NCBI GenBank assembly: GCA_948467545.1
Contig: CAOKER010000005.1
Location: forward strand, 1-64,000
Direction of reading: 5' to 3'
Length of the DNA stretch: 64,000 bases
Origin: an uncultured Eubacteriales bacterium
GTDB taxonomy: Bacteria > Bacillota > Clostridia > Oscillospirales > CAG-272
Both the position numbers and the translations under genes were made by a program. Every line of letters starts with the position of its first letter. Position 1 is the stretch's first letter. The notes under the pieces are model-generated. The model was not told where the DNA came from. It saw only the letters and a program-made list of their open reading frames with translations, and made no database searches. Positions 53,639 through 63,233 of this stretch are shown here, piece by piece.

Positions 53639-54112
53639 ATGGCAAGCTTGAATAAGATTCTTCTTATTGGCAGATTAACAGCCGATCCCGAGCTTAAACA
53701 AACACCGTCCGGAGTTCCGGTTGTTACCTTTTCGATCGCGGTGAGCCGCAGATTTACAAAACAGGGAGAACAGCCTCAAACGGATTTTATTCGTGTTACT
53801 GCTTGGAGACAACAGGCCGAGTTTGTATCGAGATATTTCGTGAAGGGAAAGTCCATCTTTGTTCTCGGAGCTCTTCAGAATCGTAATTGGACGGATCAGA
53901 ATGGACAGAAGCGTTATGATTTCGAAGTTGTAGCTGATGAAATATCATTCGTTGAAAGCAAATCGGCGGAAGAAGGATATGCCGCTGCTAACCGTAGCTT
54001 TGCTTCTCCTGCAGAACCTGTACAGAACAGTACTGCTACAGCTTTTACTCCTTCATCTGTTCCGGACAGTGCTTTTGAAGATCTTGCCAGCGATGACGAT
54101 TTGCCGTTTTAG
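53639..54112 (+). CDS. ssb: Single-stranded DNA-binding protein
   Basis: A 157-aa OB-fold protein (LNKILLIGRLTADPELKQTPSG at the start, RVTAWRQQAEF near residue 55) with a flexible linker and the acidic tip DDDLPF that recruits repair and replication partners. Conserved position between rpsF and rpsR. Confidence 0.97.
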   Translation: MASLNKILLIGRLTADPELKQTPSGVPVVTFSIAVSRRFTKQGEQPQTDFIRVTAWRQQAEFVSRYFVKGKSIFVLGALQNRNWTDQNGQKRYDFEVVADEISFVESKSAEEGYAAANRSFASPAEPVQNSTATAFTPSSVPDSAFEDLASDDDLPF

Positions 54113-54201
54113 CTTTTGATTATTCTGATTCAGAAATTTAGTTGTATATGTGATTTTACCTACGGTTAATTTGCCGTATTGATTGGAGGTTTAACAGAAC
54201 C

Positions 54202-54462
54202 ATGGAAAACGAAAAAGAAAATGTTCAGCAGAAGCCTGCGCGTCCTTTCGTCCGCAGACACAGAAAGGTGTGCGCTTTCTGCGCAGATAAAATTGATCAG
54301 GTTGACTATAAGGATATAGCAAGACTTCGCAAGTGTGTTAGCGAGCGTTCAAAGATTCTTCCGCGTCGTATTACCGGAACATGCGCGAAGCATCAGCGTC
54401 AGCTTACCGTCGCGATTAAGCGCGCTCGTCATGTCGCTTTGCTTCCTTATATCAGTGACTGA
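54202..54462 (+). CDS. rpsR: 30S ribosomal protein S18
   Basis: An 86-aa small-subunit protein ([34 protein letters not shown]). Cysteines in VCAFCADK near residue 23 and GTCAKH near residue 57 suggest the zinc-binding form. It completes the operon, which ends at a strong terminator. Confidence 0.97.
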   Translation: MENEKENVQQKPARPFVRRHRKVCAFCADKIDQVDYKDIARLRKCVSERSKILPRRITGTCAKHQRQLTVAIKRARHVALLPYISD

Positions 54463-54481
54463 TTGGTTCCGACAATAAGCT

Positions 54482-54521
54482 AAAAGCCTTATGCGGTATT
54501 TTTACACCGCATAAGGCTTTT
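54482..54521. terminator. Terminator of the rpsF-ssb-rpsR operon
   Basis: Perfect 16-bp arms aaaagccttatgcggt and accgcataaggctttt, an eight-base loop and T-rich flank. It can also serve the convergent minus-strand gene. Confidence 0.9.
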
Positions 54522-54598
54522 ATTTGTGACCGAACGTAGATGTGACTTGTCGTAAGTAGAGGACTTTTGATAATGCTGTTTTTCGTATACAATATATT

Positions 54599-56158
54599 TT
54601 ATATGTTTGTAATGTGATTCATTGTTTTTTCGACGAGTTCGTCGATAGCAACTGTTCCGATAGGGTTTATTGATGTACGCAGTTTTCCGTGAAAGGGCTT
54701 GAACCATTTATCCGGAATTGCTGAAGCTCCGCACATCATGCCTACAATCGATCCTACAGTAGCACCGTTGCAGTCGGTGTCGAAAGCTTCGCTTACCGCT
54801 AAGCTTATACTTTCGGAGAAGTCGCCTTTGCCATATAATACTGCCGCGGTTACTATACATGCGTTTGAAATAACGTGACACCAGTGGTGTTGAATTTCAT
54901 CATCCCATTCTTTGTTGAATCGTGCGGACCATTCGGAAAAGCTTATTCCGTTGTCATAGCCGTCAATAACTTCCGTTACTGCCTTATACAAGCGCGAGGT
55001 TTGGGGTATGCACCGCAGTCCTGTTCGGACTATATCCGATGTATCACTGCTTACCGAAGCTCTTGATATCATAGCGGCAACTAACATAGCTCCGTAAATA
55101 CCGTTCTTCACGTGGGAAATACTTGCGTCACGAAACGCATATTCAGCGGCTGCCCCGGGATTCCCCGGATTTATATAGCCGTAGTAATCAGCTCTGATTT
55201 GCGCGCCGACCCACTCCCGATATGGATTGTAGCGAGTTGCCGTATCCGGAGGACGGTATCCGTTTAGCGTATTGACGAAAGCTACCTGTTCTGCTGTACA
55301 GTACATTTCTTTTATTTGAACATCTGTCCAAAGACGCGCCAATTCATACGGTGTGAAATCGCGGCCGTAGTGGTCTATGAGATATGTTGCCATCGCTGTG
55401 TAATTTGTATCGTCATCTACAGCCGCGGCTTCCGCTTTTTCAATGGCATCTATAGTTGCAAGCAGATTCGGTTTAAAGGTATCTGTCGCATCATCAGACG
55501 TTACATAACGATGAATAGGATAATTGCCGCATGCGGTAAGACCGGGAATCATCTCCTTTCTGTGCATGCCTTCAAGAGGTTTTCCGAGATCGCAGCCGAT
55601 AATTCTGCCAAGCCATGCTCCGCGAATCTTATCCTTAAGAATGTCATGGCCGGGTGTTTTTTCTGCGTTCGGAAAGTCGGACAGCAGCATAATACTGCCT
55701 ATATCTGACGGTTCGTTATATGGATAATCAATTCTTTGCGGCGCGGAATTTATCATACGGTATGCTATTTCCGAAAGATCCTTTTTTGCACGGCTGTTAG
55801 GTAATTTGTTGATCTCCGTAAAGAGTCCGTTAAGAAAAGAAACATCTTTTCCTTCTTCGGATGATTGTCTAAATTCCAAAAGAAGCTGATCATAAAAAGC
55901 TCCGCCCATATTTTCATAATCCGGAGTTTTTTCCGACGGATAGCGCATGCTCTGTTTTTGTTTGGCCGTCATGCCGAGAAGCTCTTCCATTGTTACTCCG
56001 AAAAGCTTGCTCAGTGCAATAAGGTTAGATATGTCCGGAGTTGATGTATCGCTTTCCCACTTTTGAATTGTCTGACGTGAAACATTGAGACATTCTGCTA
56101 GACTTTCCTGTGTGATTGAACGTATTTTTCTGAGTTCTGTAAGTTTTTTCCCGATCAT
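54599..56158 (-). CDS. XRE helix-turn-helix/ADP-ribosylglycohydrolase fusion, paralogue 1
   Basis: A 519-aa protein. Residues 5-60 form an XRE-type DNA-binding domain (LAECLNVSRQTIQKWESDTSTPDI). From about 165 a DraG-type ADP-ribosylglycohydrolase follows: RGAWLGRIIGCDLGKPLEG, VDDDTNYT near 240 and FDTDCNGATVGSIVG near 470, giving the acidic metal ligands. DraG enzymes remove ADP-ribose from proteins or small molecules. Here the domain may act on a signal or as a ligand-binding module of a regulator. It has about 55% the same layout and many identical motifs as the gene immediately upstream. The exact substrate is unknown. Confidence 0.82.
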   Translation of the reverse strand: MIGKKLTELRKIRSITQESLAECLNVSRQTIQKWESDTSTPDISNLIALSKLFGVTMEELLGMTAKQKQSMRYPSEKTPDYENMGGAFYDQLLLEFRQSSEEGKDVSFLNGLFTEINKLPNSRAKKDLSEIAYRMINSAPQRIDYPYNEPSDIGSIMLLSDFPNAEKTPGHDILKDKIRGAWLGRIIGCDLGKPLEGMHRKEMIPGLTACGNYPIHRYVTSDDATDTFKPNLLATIDAIEKAEAAAVDDDTNYTAMATYLIDHYGRDFTPYELARLWTDVQIKEMYCTAEQVAFVNTLNGYRPPDTATRYNPYREWVGAQIRADYYGYINPGNPGAAAEYAFRDASISHVKNGIYGAMLVAAMISRASVSSDTSDIVRTGLRCIPQTSRLYKAVTEVIDGYDNGISFSEWSARFNKEWDDEIQHHWCHVISNACIVTAAVLYGKGDFSESISLAVSEAFDTDCNGATVGSIVGMMCGASAIPDKWFKPFHGKLRTSINPIGTVAIDELVEKTMNHITNI

Positions 56159-56213
56159 TTTTTATTTTAATATCCTTTCCTGAAAATCATGTTGGCACAA
56201 GACACTTACGAAT

Positions 56214-57776
56214 TTATTTTTTACTTTCTATGTGTTTCAATGTCCTTTCAATCATCTCATCGAAGGTAACGTCTCCAATCTCAAAAAGCTGTGTTCTGAG
56301 TTTTCCGTGAAATGGCTTGATCCACGATTCGGGAACCGCTGATGCGCCTTGCATCATGCCGATTACAGATCCGACGGTTGCTCCGTTGCAGTCTGTATCG
56401 AAGCCTTCGTTTACCGCAAAACAGATGCTTTTCAAAAAGTCTCCGCCGCAATATAGAATTGCTGCAGTCACTATACATGCATTCGGTATAACATGGCACC
56501 AGTTATGAAACGGCTCGTCGTCCCATTCTTTATGAAACCGTTCGGACCATGCTTTCGCACTTACGCCGAGCTTATAATCGTCAAGTATGTGCGAAAGTGA
56601 TTCATAAAGGCGTGACGTCCTCGGAATATAGCTCAATCCGGTAAAAACAACATCTTCCGGTTTATCGCTTACCGCGGCCCGGGCGATCATCGCAGAAACA
56701 TACATGGCGCCGTAAATACCGTTCTTAGTGTGTGAAATACGTGCGTCGCGGAAAGCATATTCTGCAGCTGTTTCGGGATCTCCGGGGTTTATATACCCGT
56801 AATAATCGCTTCGTATCTGTGCGCCGATCCACTCGCGGAACGGATTGTGATATGTTGCGGTGTACGGAGGACGGAAACCGTTGACAATATTCAGGTATGC
56901 GACTCTTTCGGCTGTCCAGTATGCATTCTTTACTTGCAGAAGCGTCCACAGATATGCAAGATTCTCCGATTTAAAATCACGCCCAAACCGTTCTATCAGT
57001 ACCGAAGACATTACCGTATAGTTGGTGTCATCGTCGACAGGTGCGGCTCCGTCCTGCTCTACAGCGTCGATCGTCATGGATTCATGCGGTCTGAAGCTTT
57101 CTGTAATATCTTCCGACTTAATGTATCTGTGAACGGGATAATTTCCGCATTGCCTGAGTCCCGGAATCATGGCGCTTAATCGCATGCCTTCAAGCGGTTT
57201 TCCGAGATTGCAGCCGACGATTCTTCCGAGCCACGCGCCGCGTATTTTATCTTTCATGTTAATTCCGTCAAGCTTTTCAAAGGTATTGACTGGATTACAA
57301 AGAAGCATAATATCACTGTATTCGGAGGGCTCATTATATTGATAGTCAATGCGCTGAGGCGTAGTATCAATCATATTGTAGGCTATCTCGGCAAGATCTC
57401 TTTTGGCATGACTGTTCGGAAGCTTGTTGATTTCCGTAAAAAGACCTGTAAGAGCTGCGACATCGCGTCCTTCTTCGGAAGACTGCTGAAGTTCGTGCAC
57501 AAGATGAACATAGAAAGCATCTTCCATTTCTTCATAATAAGGAGTTTGCTCATCGGGATACCTTGGATTATTACTTTCCTTTATATTAATTCCAAGCAGC
57601 TCCTCTATAGTCACGCCGAAAAGCTCACTGATCATAATAAGCTTGGAGATATCCGGCATAGCGGAATTATTTTCCCATTTCTGAACTGCCTGACGTGATA
57701 CGCCGAGACGGTTTGCAAGTTTTTCCTGAGTAATTGCACGTGTTTTCATCAGTTCAGCTAATTTTTTTCCTATCAT
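56214..57776 (-). CDS. XRE helix-turn-helix/ADP-ribosylglycohydrolase fusion, paralogue 2
   Basis: A 520-aa tandem paralogue of the downstream gene. The N-terminal domain has LANRLGVSRQAVQKWENNSAMPD. The DraG domain has RGAWLGRIVGCNLGKPLEG, VDDDTNYT near residue 243 and FDTDCNGATVGSVIG near 472, so metal ligands are kept in both copies. The recognition helix differs between copies, suggesting different DNA targets. ATG at 57776 follows ggaggt. A 17-bp palindrome lies about 80 bp upstream. The 55-bp gap to paralogue 1 has no terminator. Confidence 0.82.
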   Translation of the reverse strand: MIGKKLAELMKTRAITQEKLANRLGVSRQAVQKWENNSAMPDISKLIMISELFGVTIEELLGINIKESNNPRYPDEQTPYYEEMEDAFYVHLVHELQQSSEEGRDVAALTGLFTEINKLPNSHAKRDLAEIAYNMIDTTPQRIDYQYNEPSEYSDIMLLCNPVNTFEKLDGINMKDKIRGAWLGRIVGCNLGKPLEGMRLSAMIPGLRQCGNYPVHRYIKSEDITESFRPHESMTIDAVEQDGAAPVDDDTNYTVMSSVLIERFGRDFKSENLAYLWTLLQVKNAYWTAERVAYLNIVNGFRPPYTATYHNPFREWIGAQIRSDYYGYINPGDPETAAEYAFRDARISHTKNGIYGAMYVSAMIARAAVSDKPEDVVFTGLSYIPRTSRLYESLSHILDDYKLGVSAKAWSERFHKEWDDEPFHNWCHVIPNACIVTAAILYCGGDFLKSICFAVNEGFDTDCNGATVGSVIGMMQGASAVPESWIKPFHGKLRTQLFEIGDVTFDEMIERTLKHIESKK

Positions 57777-57855
57777 TTTTACCTCCAAAATGTTTTGTTT
57801 CGTTTATTTTAACCGATGCATTAATTAATTACTACCAATCAGAAATTGCAAATCA

Positions 57856-57872
57856 TGCAACCTCAGGTTGCA
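57856..57872. promoter_or_regulatory. 17-bp palindrome upstream of the tandem fusion genes
   Basis: TGCAACCT, one central base, AGGTTGCA. It lies 80-96 bp before the ATG of paralogue 2, where an operator of an XRE regulator would be expected. On the + strand it is followed by tttttt, so a weak antisense terminator is an alternative. The rest of the 288-bp spacer holds no gene. Confidence 0.5.
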
Positions 57873-58064
57873 ATTTTTTGTTTTAATATTGAAAAATAAA
57901 GCGGATGGAATAAATTCCGCTCCGCTTTCTCATGTGTGACCTGTATGCATTGCAAATACGATGTTAAAGACTTTGTTGTTATATCGGAGAAAATTGACAG
58001 ATCAAGGTAATATTAATACGACGTTGATATGTTGTCAATATATTGTTGAGATACCGACAATAAT

Positions 58065-59819
58065 TTATTTGCTTATTTTGAGCTTTGCGGCTGTCTCTGC
58101 ATTGGGTGTAACATATGCAGTCCAATTTTTTGTGTATGTTACAAAGCCCGGTTTTGCCCCTGCAGGTTTTTTGATATATTTTATCTGTGTATAATCAACG
58201 GCCGTATTTTCGCCGTTTGACGCCTTAGAGTTGACGGCCGCAATCATAGCTGCTTCGGTAAAATCTTCGGGCGAAGGCTCGGAGTCTCCGATTGGAAAAA
58301 GTATTACGTGTGAACCCGGAATATTTTTTACATGAAACCACCAATCGTTTTTGTCGGCTGTCCGTGTTGTAAGAATATCATTCTGAATATTGTTTCGACC
58401 GCATAATATCCTGCATCCCCCGGTTGTACGGTATTCGATTGCGCAGATATTTCCGGACGATTTTTTTGGTGTCTTTCCTCCTTTCTTTAATTTTGATGAA
58501 AATCCCGATTCCGCAAGCTCTGTTCTGATTTCATCAATATCCGATTCGCTTTCGCAGCGTGACAGAGCATCAAAGACCGATTCAATATACTTCAGTTCGT
58601 TTTCTGCCGCCTGAATTTGTACGGCAAGTTCACGCTCCGCATTTTTTAATTTATTATATTTTTTATAGTATTTTTGTGCGTTTTGCGAAGGTGTAAGTCT
58701 GCTGTCAAGAGGTACGGATACTTTATCAAGCTTTTCCGAACAGTAATCGGTAAGCTCCGCGTCCTTTGCTTCGCGCGGAATTGCCCAAATATTGGCTTTT
58801 ATGAGATCTCCGTATTGTTTGAAGCGCCGTCCGTCCGAGCATGCCCGCAGTTCGATTTGCTGCGCGGAAAGCTTTCTTTCCAGTCTGGCTTTTGTATTTC
58901 CGAGCATTTTTAGCAGGTCTGCTTCACGCTGACGTCTTCTCTCCGCTTTGTCGCGTTCTTCAAAAAAAGATTCAAGAAGAGCGGAAAAGTTTTTCGGGTA
59001 TTCTGCCTTTGCACTGCTGCCGAATTGTTTTATATCCGTAAAGCAATATTCTGCAGGTCTGCCTTCATTATCCCTGATTAGTGTCGGCGTGACGGTATTG
59101 CTGCGGAGACTGTGCATGACGTCTTCGAAGCAGCTGTAAATTGATTCACGGCTTTCATTGGATCTGAAGACAATTTCACGCGCAAGCAGGGTAGATATAC
59201 CGAGATAGTGAGATGTGATGAATTTATCGGCACATTCGGATTCTCTGTCGGATATACCGCATTCTTCGCAAAGCTTCGTAAACTGAATTTTGTTTAAGTC
59301 AAGAGGATTCAGCTTATTCTGAGCCGGCGGCAACTCATACTGCATACCCGGCAGCACCTGTCGCTTTTGGCTGGTTGTAAAGTCAACAGTTCTGCATGCG
59401 CCTAATATTCGTTCTTTTTCATCGCAGAGAATGATGTTGCTGTATTTACCCATAATTTCGATTATAAGGTACTTTTTTCCCGAAAAGCCCATCTCGTCCG
59501 TTGCCGCAAATTCAAGTTTAAGAACTCTTTCAAAGCCGGGCTGTATAATATCAGTGAGCTTGGCGCCGGACAGATGCTTGCGAAGCAGCATACAGAACAT
59601 GGGAGCTTTGAGCGGATTTTCTTTAATTATTTTTGTAATATGAATTCGTGGAGAGCTTGCCGATGCTGAGAGCAAAAGCCTTTTTGTTTCTCTCCCTTTA
59701 TGAAGAAGAATTATTATTTCATCTTTTTCGGGCTGCTGAACTTTTTCTACCTTTGAGCTTAGAAGCTCATCTTTAAGTTCGTGTGCTACAGCCATTACCA
59801 TACCGGCGTCAAAAGCCAT
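58065..59819 (-). CDS. rqcH: Rqc2/RqcH-like NFACT family protein
   Basis: A 584-aa ribosome quality-control factor that adds alanine tails to stalled chains on 50S subunits (formerly fibronectin-binding protein). NFACT-N covers residues 1-190 (AHELKDELLSSKVEKVQQPEKDEIIILLH), a coiled coil lies about 285-440, and the C-terminal NFACT-R domain has NDWWFHVKNIPGSHVIL near residue 497. Length is normal. Confidence 0.92.
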   Translation of the reverse strand: MAFDAGMVMAVAHELKDELLSSKVEKVQQPEKDEIIILLHKGRETKRLLLSASASSPRIHITKIIKENPLKAPMFCMLLRKHLSGAKLTDIIQPGFERVLKLEFAATDEMGFSGKKYLIIEIMGKYSNIILCDEKERILGACRTVDFTTSQKRQVLPGMQYELPPAQNKLNPLDLNKIQFTKLCEECGISDRESECADKFITSHYLGISTLLAREIVFRSNESRESIYSCFEDVMHSLRSNTVTPTLIRDNEGRPAEYCFTDIKQFGSSAKAEYPKNFSALLESFFEERDKAERRRQREADLLKMLGNTKARLERKLSAQQIELRACSDGRRFKQYGDLIKANIWAIPREAKDAELTDYCSEKLDKVSVPLDSRLTPSQNAQKYYKKYNKLKNAERELAVQIQAAENELKYIESVFDALSRCESESDIDEIRTELAESGFSSKLKKGGKTPKKSSGNICAIEYRTTGGCRILCGRNNIQNDILTTRTADKNDWWFHVKNIPGSHVILFPIGDSEPSPEDFTEAAMIAAVNSKASNGENTAVDYTQIKYIKKPAGAKPGFVTYTKNWTAYVTPNAETAAKLKISK

Positions 59820-59845
59820 TTAGAGAACCATTTCCTTTCTGTTTA

Positions 59846-60667
59846 TTACACTCTTGTACAAACTCCGTCAAAGCATACTGACTTTAAAACAAAACCGCAT
59901 TTTTCCGCGAGCCCGACGGATTGCGGATTATCGCTGAATGTAACATAGCTTACTCTGTATCCATGCAGCAGAAGATACTCGGCGGCTTTTGTGACTGCGG
60001 ATGATGCAAAACCTTTTTTTCTGTATAAGCTTGCGGTGTCGATTGATATTTCTGCGGTTCCGTTTTTCGGAGTACCGTTTACCGCTGCGACAGAGAATAT
60101 TTTTTTATCTTCCGATATTGCAAAGTAAGGAAAATAATCATATTTTAACTGCATTTCATTCGGCTCAAAGGATGTAATATTATCATACTTTTTATAATCG
60201 CTTTTGGGTATTATTATGGTTTGCGGTAAAATCAGATTTTTATTGAGTCTTTTTATGTCGGATAGGATATACTCCTTTGTATCGGCGAAAATATAATCTT
60301 TATTAGGGGTGAAACCGCTTTTTGCCAAAATATCGGTAAGACGTGTCAGCACAAAGCTTTTGGCTTCATCCGAAAGCGGATTTTTTTCGAATTTCTGTAT
60401 AAACTCGATTCCGATATCTTTAAAGCTTTTGCATGCGGATATCTTAAGTTTCGGCTTTCCGGCGTTATTATATGTAACCGCAACCGATATAGGAATTATA
60501 AAATCGAGATCCGAAGATTCATCTTCCGTCAAAAATAGCATAGCAGAACCTTTAATTTTCCCATGACAGGCTTTTATCTCCCGTCGGACCTTAAAATTTA
60601 TATTGAGAATACGTATGTAGATAAGCTTGTCATAGCATTCATTGTATTTAAATCCGACAATAAACAT
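59846..60667 (-). CDS. GNAT family acetyltransferase-like protein
   Basis: A 273-aa protein. The C-terminal third (about 185-270) fits the GNAT fold: ISIDTASLYRKKGFASSAVTKAAEYLLLHGY is the acetyl-CoA-binding motif A with helix, and VGLAEKCGFVLKSV is motif B. The N-terminal ~180 residues match no domain I recognise. It starts at ATG with only a weak ribosome site. It lies 26 bp upstream of rqcH on the same strand. Substrate unknown. Confidence 0.75.
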   Translation of the reverse strand: MFIVGFKYNECYDKLIYIRILNINFKVRREIKACHGKIKGSAMLFLTEDESSDLDFIIPISVAVTYNNAGKPKLKISACKSFKDIGIEFIQKFEKNPLSDEAKSFVLTRLTDILAKSGFTPNKDYIFADTKEYILSDIKRLNKNLILPQTIIIPKSDYKKYDNITSFEPNEMQLKYDYFPYFAISEDKKIFSVAAVNGTPKNGTAEISIDTASLYRKKGFASSAVTKAAEYLLLHGYRVSYVTFSDNPQSVGLAEKCGFVLKSVCFDGVCTRV

Positions 60668-60799
60668 TTTATCTTATTTGTGCGGTTCTGTCAAGTGCGT
60701 CAGTCGGTAAGGAGCAAAGCGTCGTCATGAGGTGCAGAAACGTATTATGCCGCATGTTAAGGTATATTTTTCTTTATTGTTAAAATATATTTTTCTTTA

Positions 60800-60844
60800 T
60801 TGACATGGAGAACGTATTATGTTAAAATAATTAACGCGTTAATT
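60800..60844 (+). promoter_or_regulatory. Promoter and palindromic MarR operator
   Basis: TTGACA (60800-60805), a 17-bp spacer and TAAAAT (60823-60828). The perfect 16-bp palindrome AATTAACGCGTTAATT (60829-60844) starts one base after the -10 box and covers the transcription start. This fits autorepression by the MarR protein encoded next. Confidence 0.8.
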
Positions 60845-60925
60845 GTTTTGCGGCCGAACCGATGGGTGAAAATCACCGTACGACGGCTATAGTCTTACAG
60901 GTAAGCCGAATTTGAGCAGGATTTT
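60845..60925 (+). other. Structured leader between operator and marR
   Basis: Contains a gggtgaaaatcacc hairpin (about 60863-60876) and further short complementary runs (acggct, ttacaggtaa, gccgaa). The ggtgaaaatc string recalls the cobalamin riboswitch, but its other conserved boxes are absent. It may be a leader acting on the exporter operon. Unassigned. Confidence 0.35.
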
Positions 60926-60953
60926 AATTCATACGAAAGGTAAAAATATAATT

Positions 60954-61448
60954 ATGAGAAACTTTAATGAGCCTGAATTATCAGGCAATGAACGAATAGT
61001 TCATATGCTGATACATGTTCTTCATATGCACAGAGCTGCGGCAGAGAAAACATCTGAGGAAATAGGGCTTTACCGAAGTCAGCATATGATGCTGAAATAT
61101 CTTATTCATTCACCGTACGAGCCGACGCAAAAACAGATTGCAGAGGCACTTGAGATAAGCCCGGCCGCCGTTGCCGTAACATTGAAAAAGCTTGAAGCCG
61201 GCGGTTATATTTCAAGAAAGGCTTTTGAGGGCGACAATCGCTGCAACAGAATTGTTTTGACAGAACAAGGAAGAAATGTGCTTGAGCTTTCACGGAGAAG
61301 ATTTTCCGAGCTTGACTCAAAAATGCTTGACGGATTTTCCGAAGAAGAGCTCGATATTTTAGAGGAATTTCTTGAGAGAATGAAAGAAAATCTTCGTGAT
61401 TCTGCTCCTCGGGATAGAATGCCTCCGAAGGGAAAGAGGAGTTTTTAA
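60954..61448 (+). CDS. MarR family transcriptional regulator
   Basis: A 164-aa winged-helix repressor: SQHMMLKYLIHSPYEPTQKQIAEALEISPAAVAVTLKKLEAGGYISRKAFEGDNRCNRIVLTEQG in pieces spans the DNA-binding helices and the wing near residues 44-108. ATG at 60954 follows cgaaaggt. It lies three bases upstream of the first exporter gene and behind a palindromic operator, so it probably represses the operon until a toxic compound binds it. Confidence 0.92.
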   Translation: MRNFNEPELSGNERIVHMLIHVLHMHRAAAEKTSEEIGLYRSQHMMLKYLIHSPYEPTQKQIAEALEISPAAVAVTLKKLEAGGYISRKAFEGDNRCNRIVLTEQGRNVLELSRRRFSELDSKMLDGFSEEELDILEEFLERMKENLRDSAPRDRMPPKGKRSF

Positions 61449-61451
61449 TTT

Positions 61452-63233
61452 ATGAAGTGGAAGAAATATATTAAACCGTATTTGCCGTACTTTATTGTAG
61501 GACCGTTATGTATGATTCTTGAAGTTATCGGTGAAATATTGATGCCTTGGTTTTTGAAAAGTGTCCTGAATGCAGGGACCGGAGGCACGTTGACTGTAGG
61601 AAAAAGCATTTTGTATGCCGGAGCAATGATTCTTACTGCTCTTTTAATGATGGCGGGCGGAGTCGGAGGAGCGTATTTCGGAACAAAGGCGTCTGTTGGA
61701 TTTGCCACCGATCTCAGACTTGATCTTTACAAGCGTGTACAGGGGTTTTCATTTGCAAATATCGACAAGTTTTCGGCCGGTTCTCTTGTTACAAGGCTGA
61801 CCAATGATGTTACGCAGCTGCAGAATTTTGTGAATATGCTTTTGAGAATGTGCCTTAGAGCACCCGGAATGATGATTGGGGCGCTTGTTATGTCAATAAT
61901 GATACGTCCTTCGCTTTCCGCGGTATTTTGCGTATCAATACCGATATTGATTTTAGCGGTATTTATAATAATTCGTATGGGGTTTCCGCGATTTACAAAA
62001 ATGCAGCAGAAAATTGATGAGCTCAATTCGACAGTTCAGGAAAATATTACGAATGTGCGCGTTGTAAAATCTTTTGTACGTGAAAATTTTGAGGAGGAAA
62101 AATTTACTGCTGCAAATTCGAGACTGAAAAAAGCCGGCATGTCGGCATACAAAATGATGATAGGCATGCAGCCTGTTATGACGATATGTATGAATTTGAC
62201 TACCGTTGCCGTTTTATGGATTGGCGGACAGATTGTTATGAGGGAGTCGGGTATGGCCGGCGGTATGCAGATAGGAGATCTTTCCTCTTTTGTTACATAT
62301 GTTACTCAAATTCTTTCATCACTGATGATGCTTACAATGATGTTTATGACATCTTCCCGCGCGTTTGCATCGGCTAAGCGTGTACGAGAGGTGCTTGACG
62401 AGCATCCTGATATATCAGACGGTAATTTGTGTGCTGACAAAAAAGTCGTCAGAGGTGAAGTAGAATTTCGTGATGTTTCGTTCAGATATTATAAAACAAG
62501 TGAGGAGACTGTTCTGACGAACATCAGTCTCTATATCCCTGCCGGTGCGACGGTAGGAATCATAGGTTCTACAGGCTGCGGAAAAACTACGCTTGTTTCT
62601 ATGATTCCTCGTCTCTATGATCCGGACAGCGGCAGTATTCTTGTCGATGGGACGGATGTCAGAGAGTATTCCCTTGATAATCTTCGCGAGGGGATAGGCA
62701 TGGTACTTCAGAAAAATGTTCTGTTTTCGGGAACTATTGCCGATAATCTTCGGTTCGGAAATCCTGACGCGGAATATTCGGAAATGGAGGAAGCCGCAAA
62801 GAATGCTCAGGCGGATAAGTTTATTTCTTCGTTTGCTGACGGATATGATACTGTTATAGAGCAGGGAGGAACCAATGTATCCGGCGGTCAGAAGCAGAGA
62901 CTGTGTATTGCCGCGGCTCTCCTTAAAAAACCTAAAATTTTAATTCTTGACGATTCAACATCGGCTGTTGACACCGCGACGGAGGCACGTATAAGAAATA
63001 CATTCAAAAATGATCTGCCGGATGCTACAAAAATTATAATTGCGCAGCGTATCAGTTCGGTAATTGATGCCGATACGATTATTGTTATGAATGACGGAAG
63101 AATTACAGGAACGGGGACTCACAGAGAGCTTATTGAAAGCAATACCGAATATAGAGAGATATACTTTTCTCAAGTAAGTGAAAACGAGACGGCCGTGAAA
63201 GGAGGGAGCGTAATTGAAGGGGAGGACGCTTGA
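61452..63233 (+). CDS. ABC transporter with fused membrane and ATPase domains
   Basis: A 593-aa half-transporter of the multidrug/lipid exporter class. Six helices lie in residues 10-320. The nucleotide-binding domain has Walker A GSTGCGKTTL near residue 377, the signature NVSGGQKQRL near 477 and Walker B ILILDDSTSAVD near 497. The residue after Walker B is Asp-Ser rather than the catalytic Glu, which usually marks the degenerate site of heterodimeric exporters. It pairs with the next gene, which overlaps it by 20 bp. Confidence 0.93.
   Translation: MKWKKYIKPYLPYFIVGPLCMILEVIGEILMPWFLKSVLNAGTGGTLTVGKSILYAGAMILTALLMMAGGVGGAYFGTKASVGFATDLRLDLYKRVQGFSFANIDKFSAGSLVTRLTNDVTQLQNFVNMLLRMCLRAPGMMIGALVMSIMIRPSLSAVFCVSIPILILAVFIIIRMGFPRFTKMQQKIDELNSTVQENITNVRVVKSFVRENFEEEKFTAANSRLKKAGMSAYKMMIGMQPVMTICMNLTTVAVLWIGGQIVMRESGMAGGMQIGDLSSFVTYVTQILSSLMMLTMMFMTSSRAFASAKRVREVLDEHPDISDGNLCADKKVVRGEVEFRDVSFRYYKTSEETVLTNISLYIPAGATVGIIGSTGCGKTTLVSMIPRLYDPDSGSILVDGTDVREYSLDNLREGIGMVLQKNVLFSGTIADNLRFGNPDAEYSEMEEAAKNAQADKFISSFADGYDTVIEQGGTNVSGGQKQRLCIAAALLKKPKILILDDSTSAVDTATEARIRNTFKNDLPDATKIIIAQRISSVIDADTIIVMNDGRITGTGTHRELIESNTEYREIYFSQVSENETAVKGGSVIEGEDA

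Noticed and set aside
57961..58194. 77-aa hydrophobic + strand frame
   Set aside because: Its second half is antisense to the conserved C-terminus of rqcH; no ribosome site.
60845..60925. Cobalamin riboswitch
   Set aside because: Only the ggtgaaaatc string resembles it. The other conserved boxes and size are missing, and the operon is a drug exporter, not a B12 gene.
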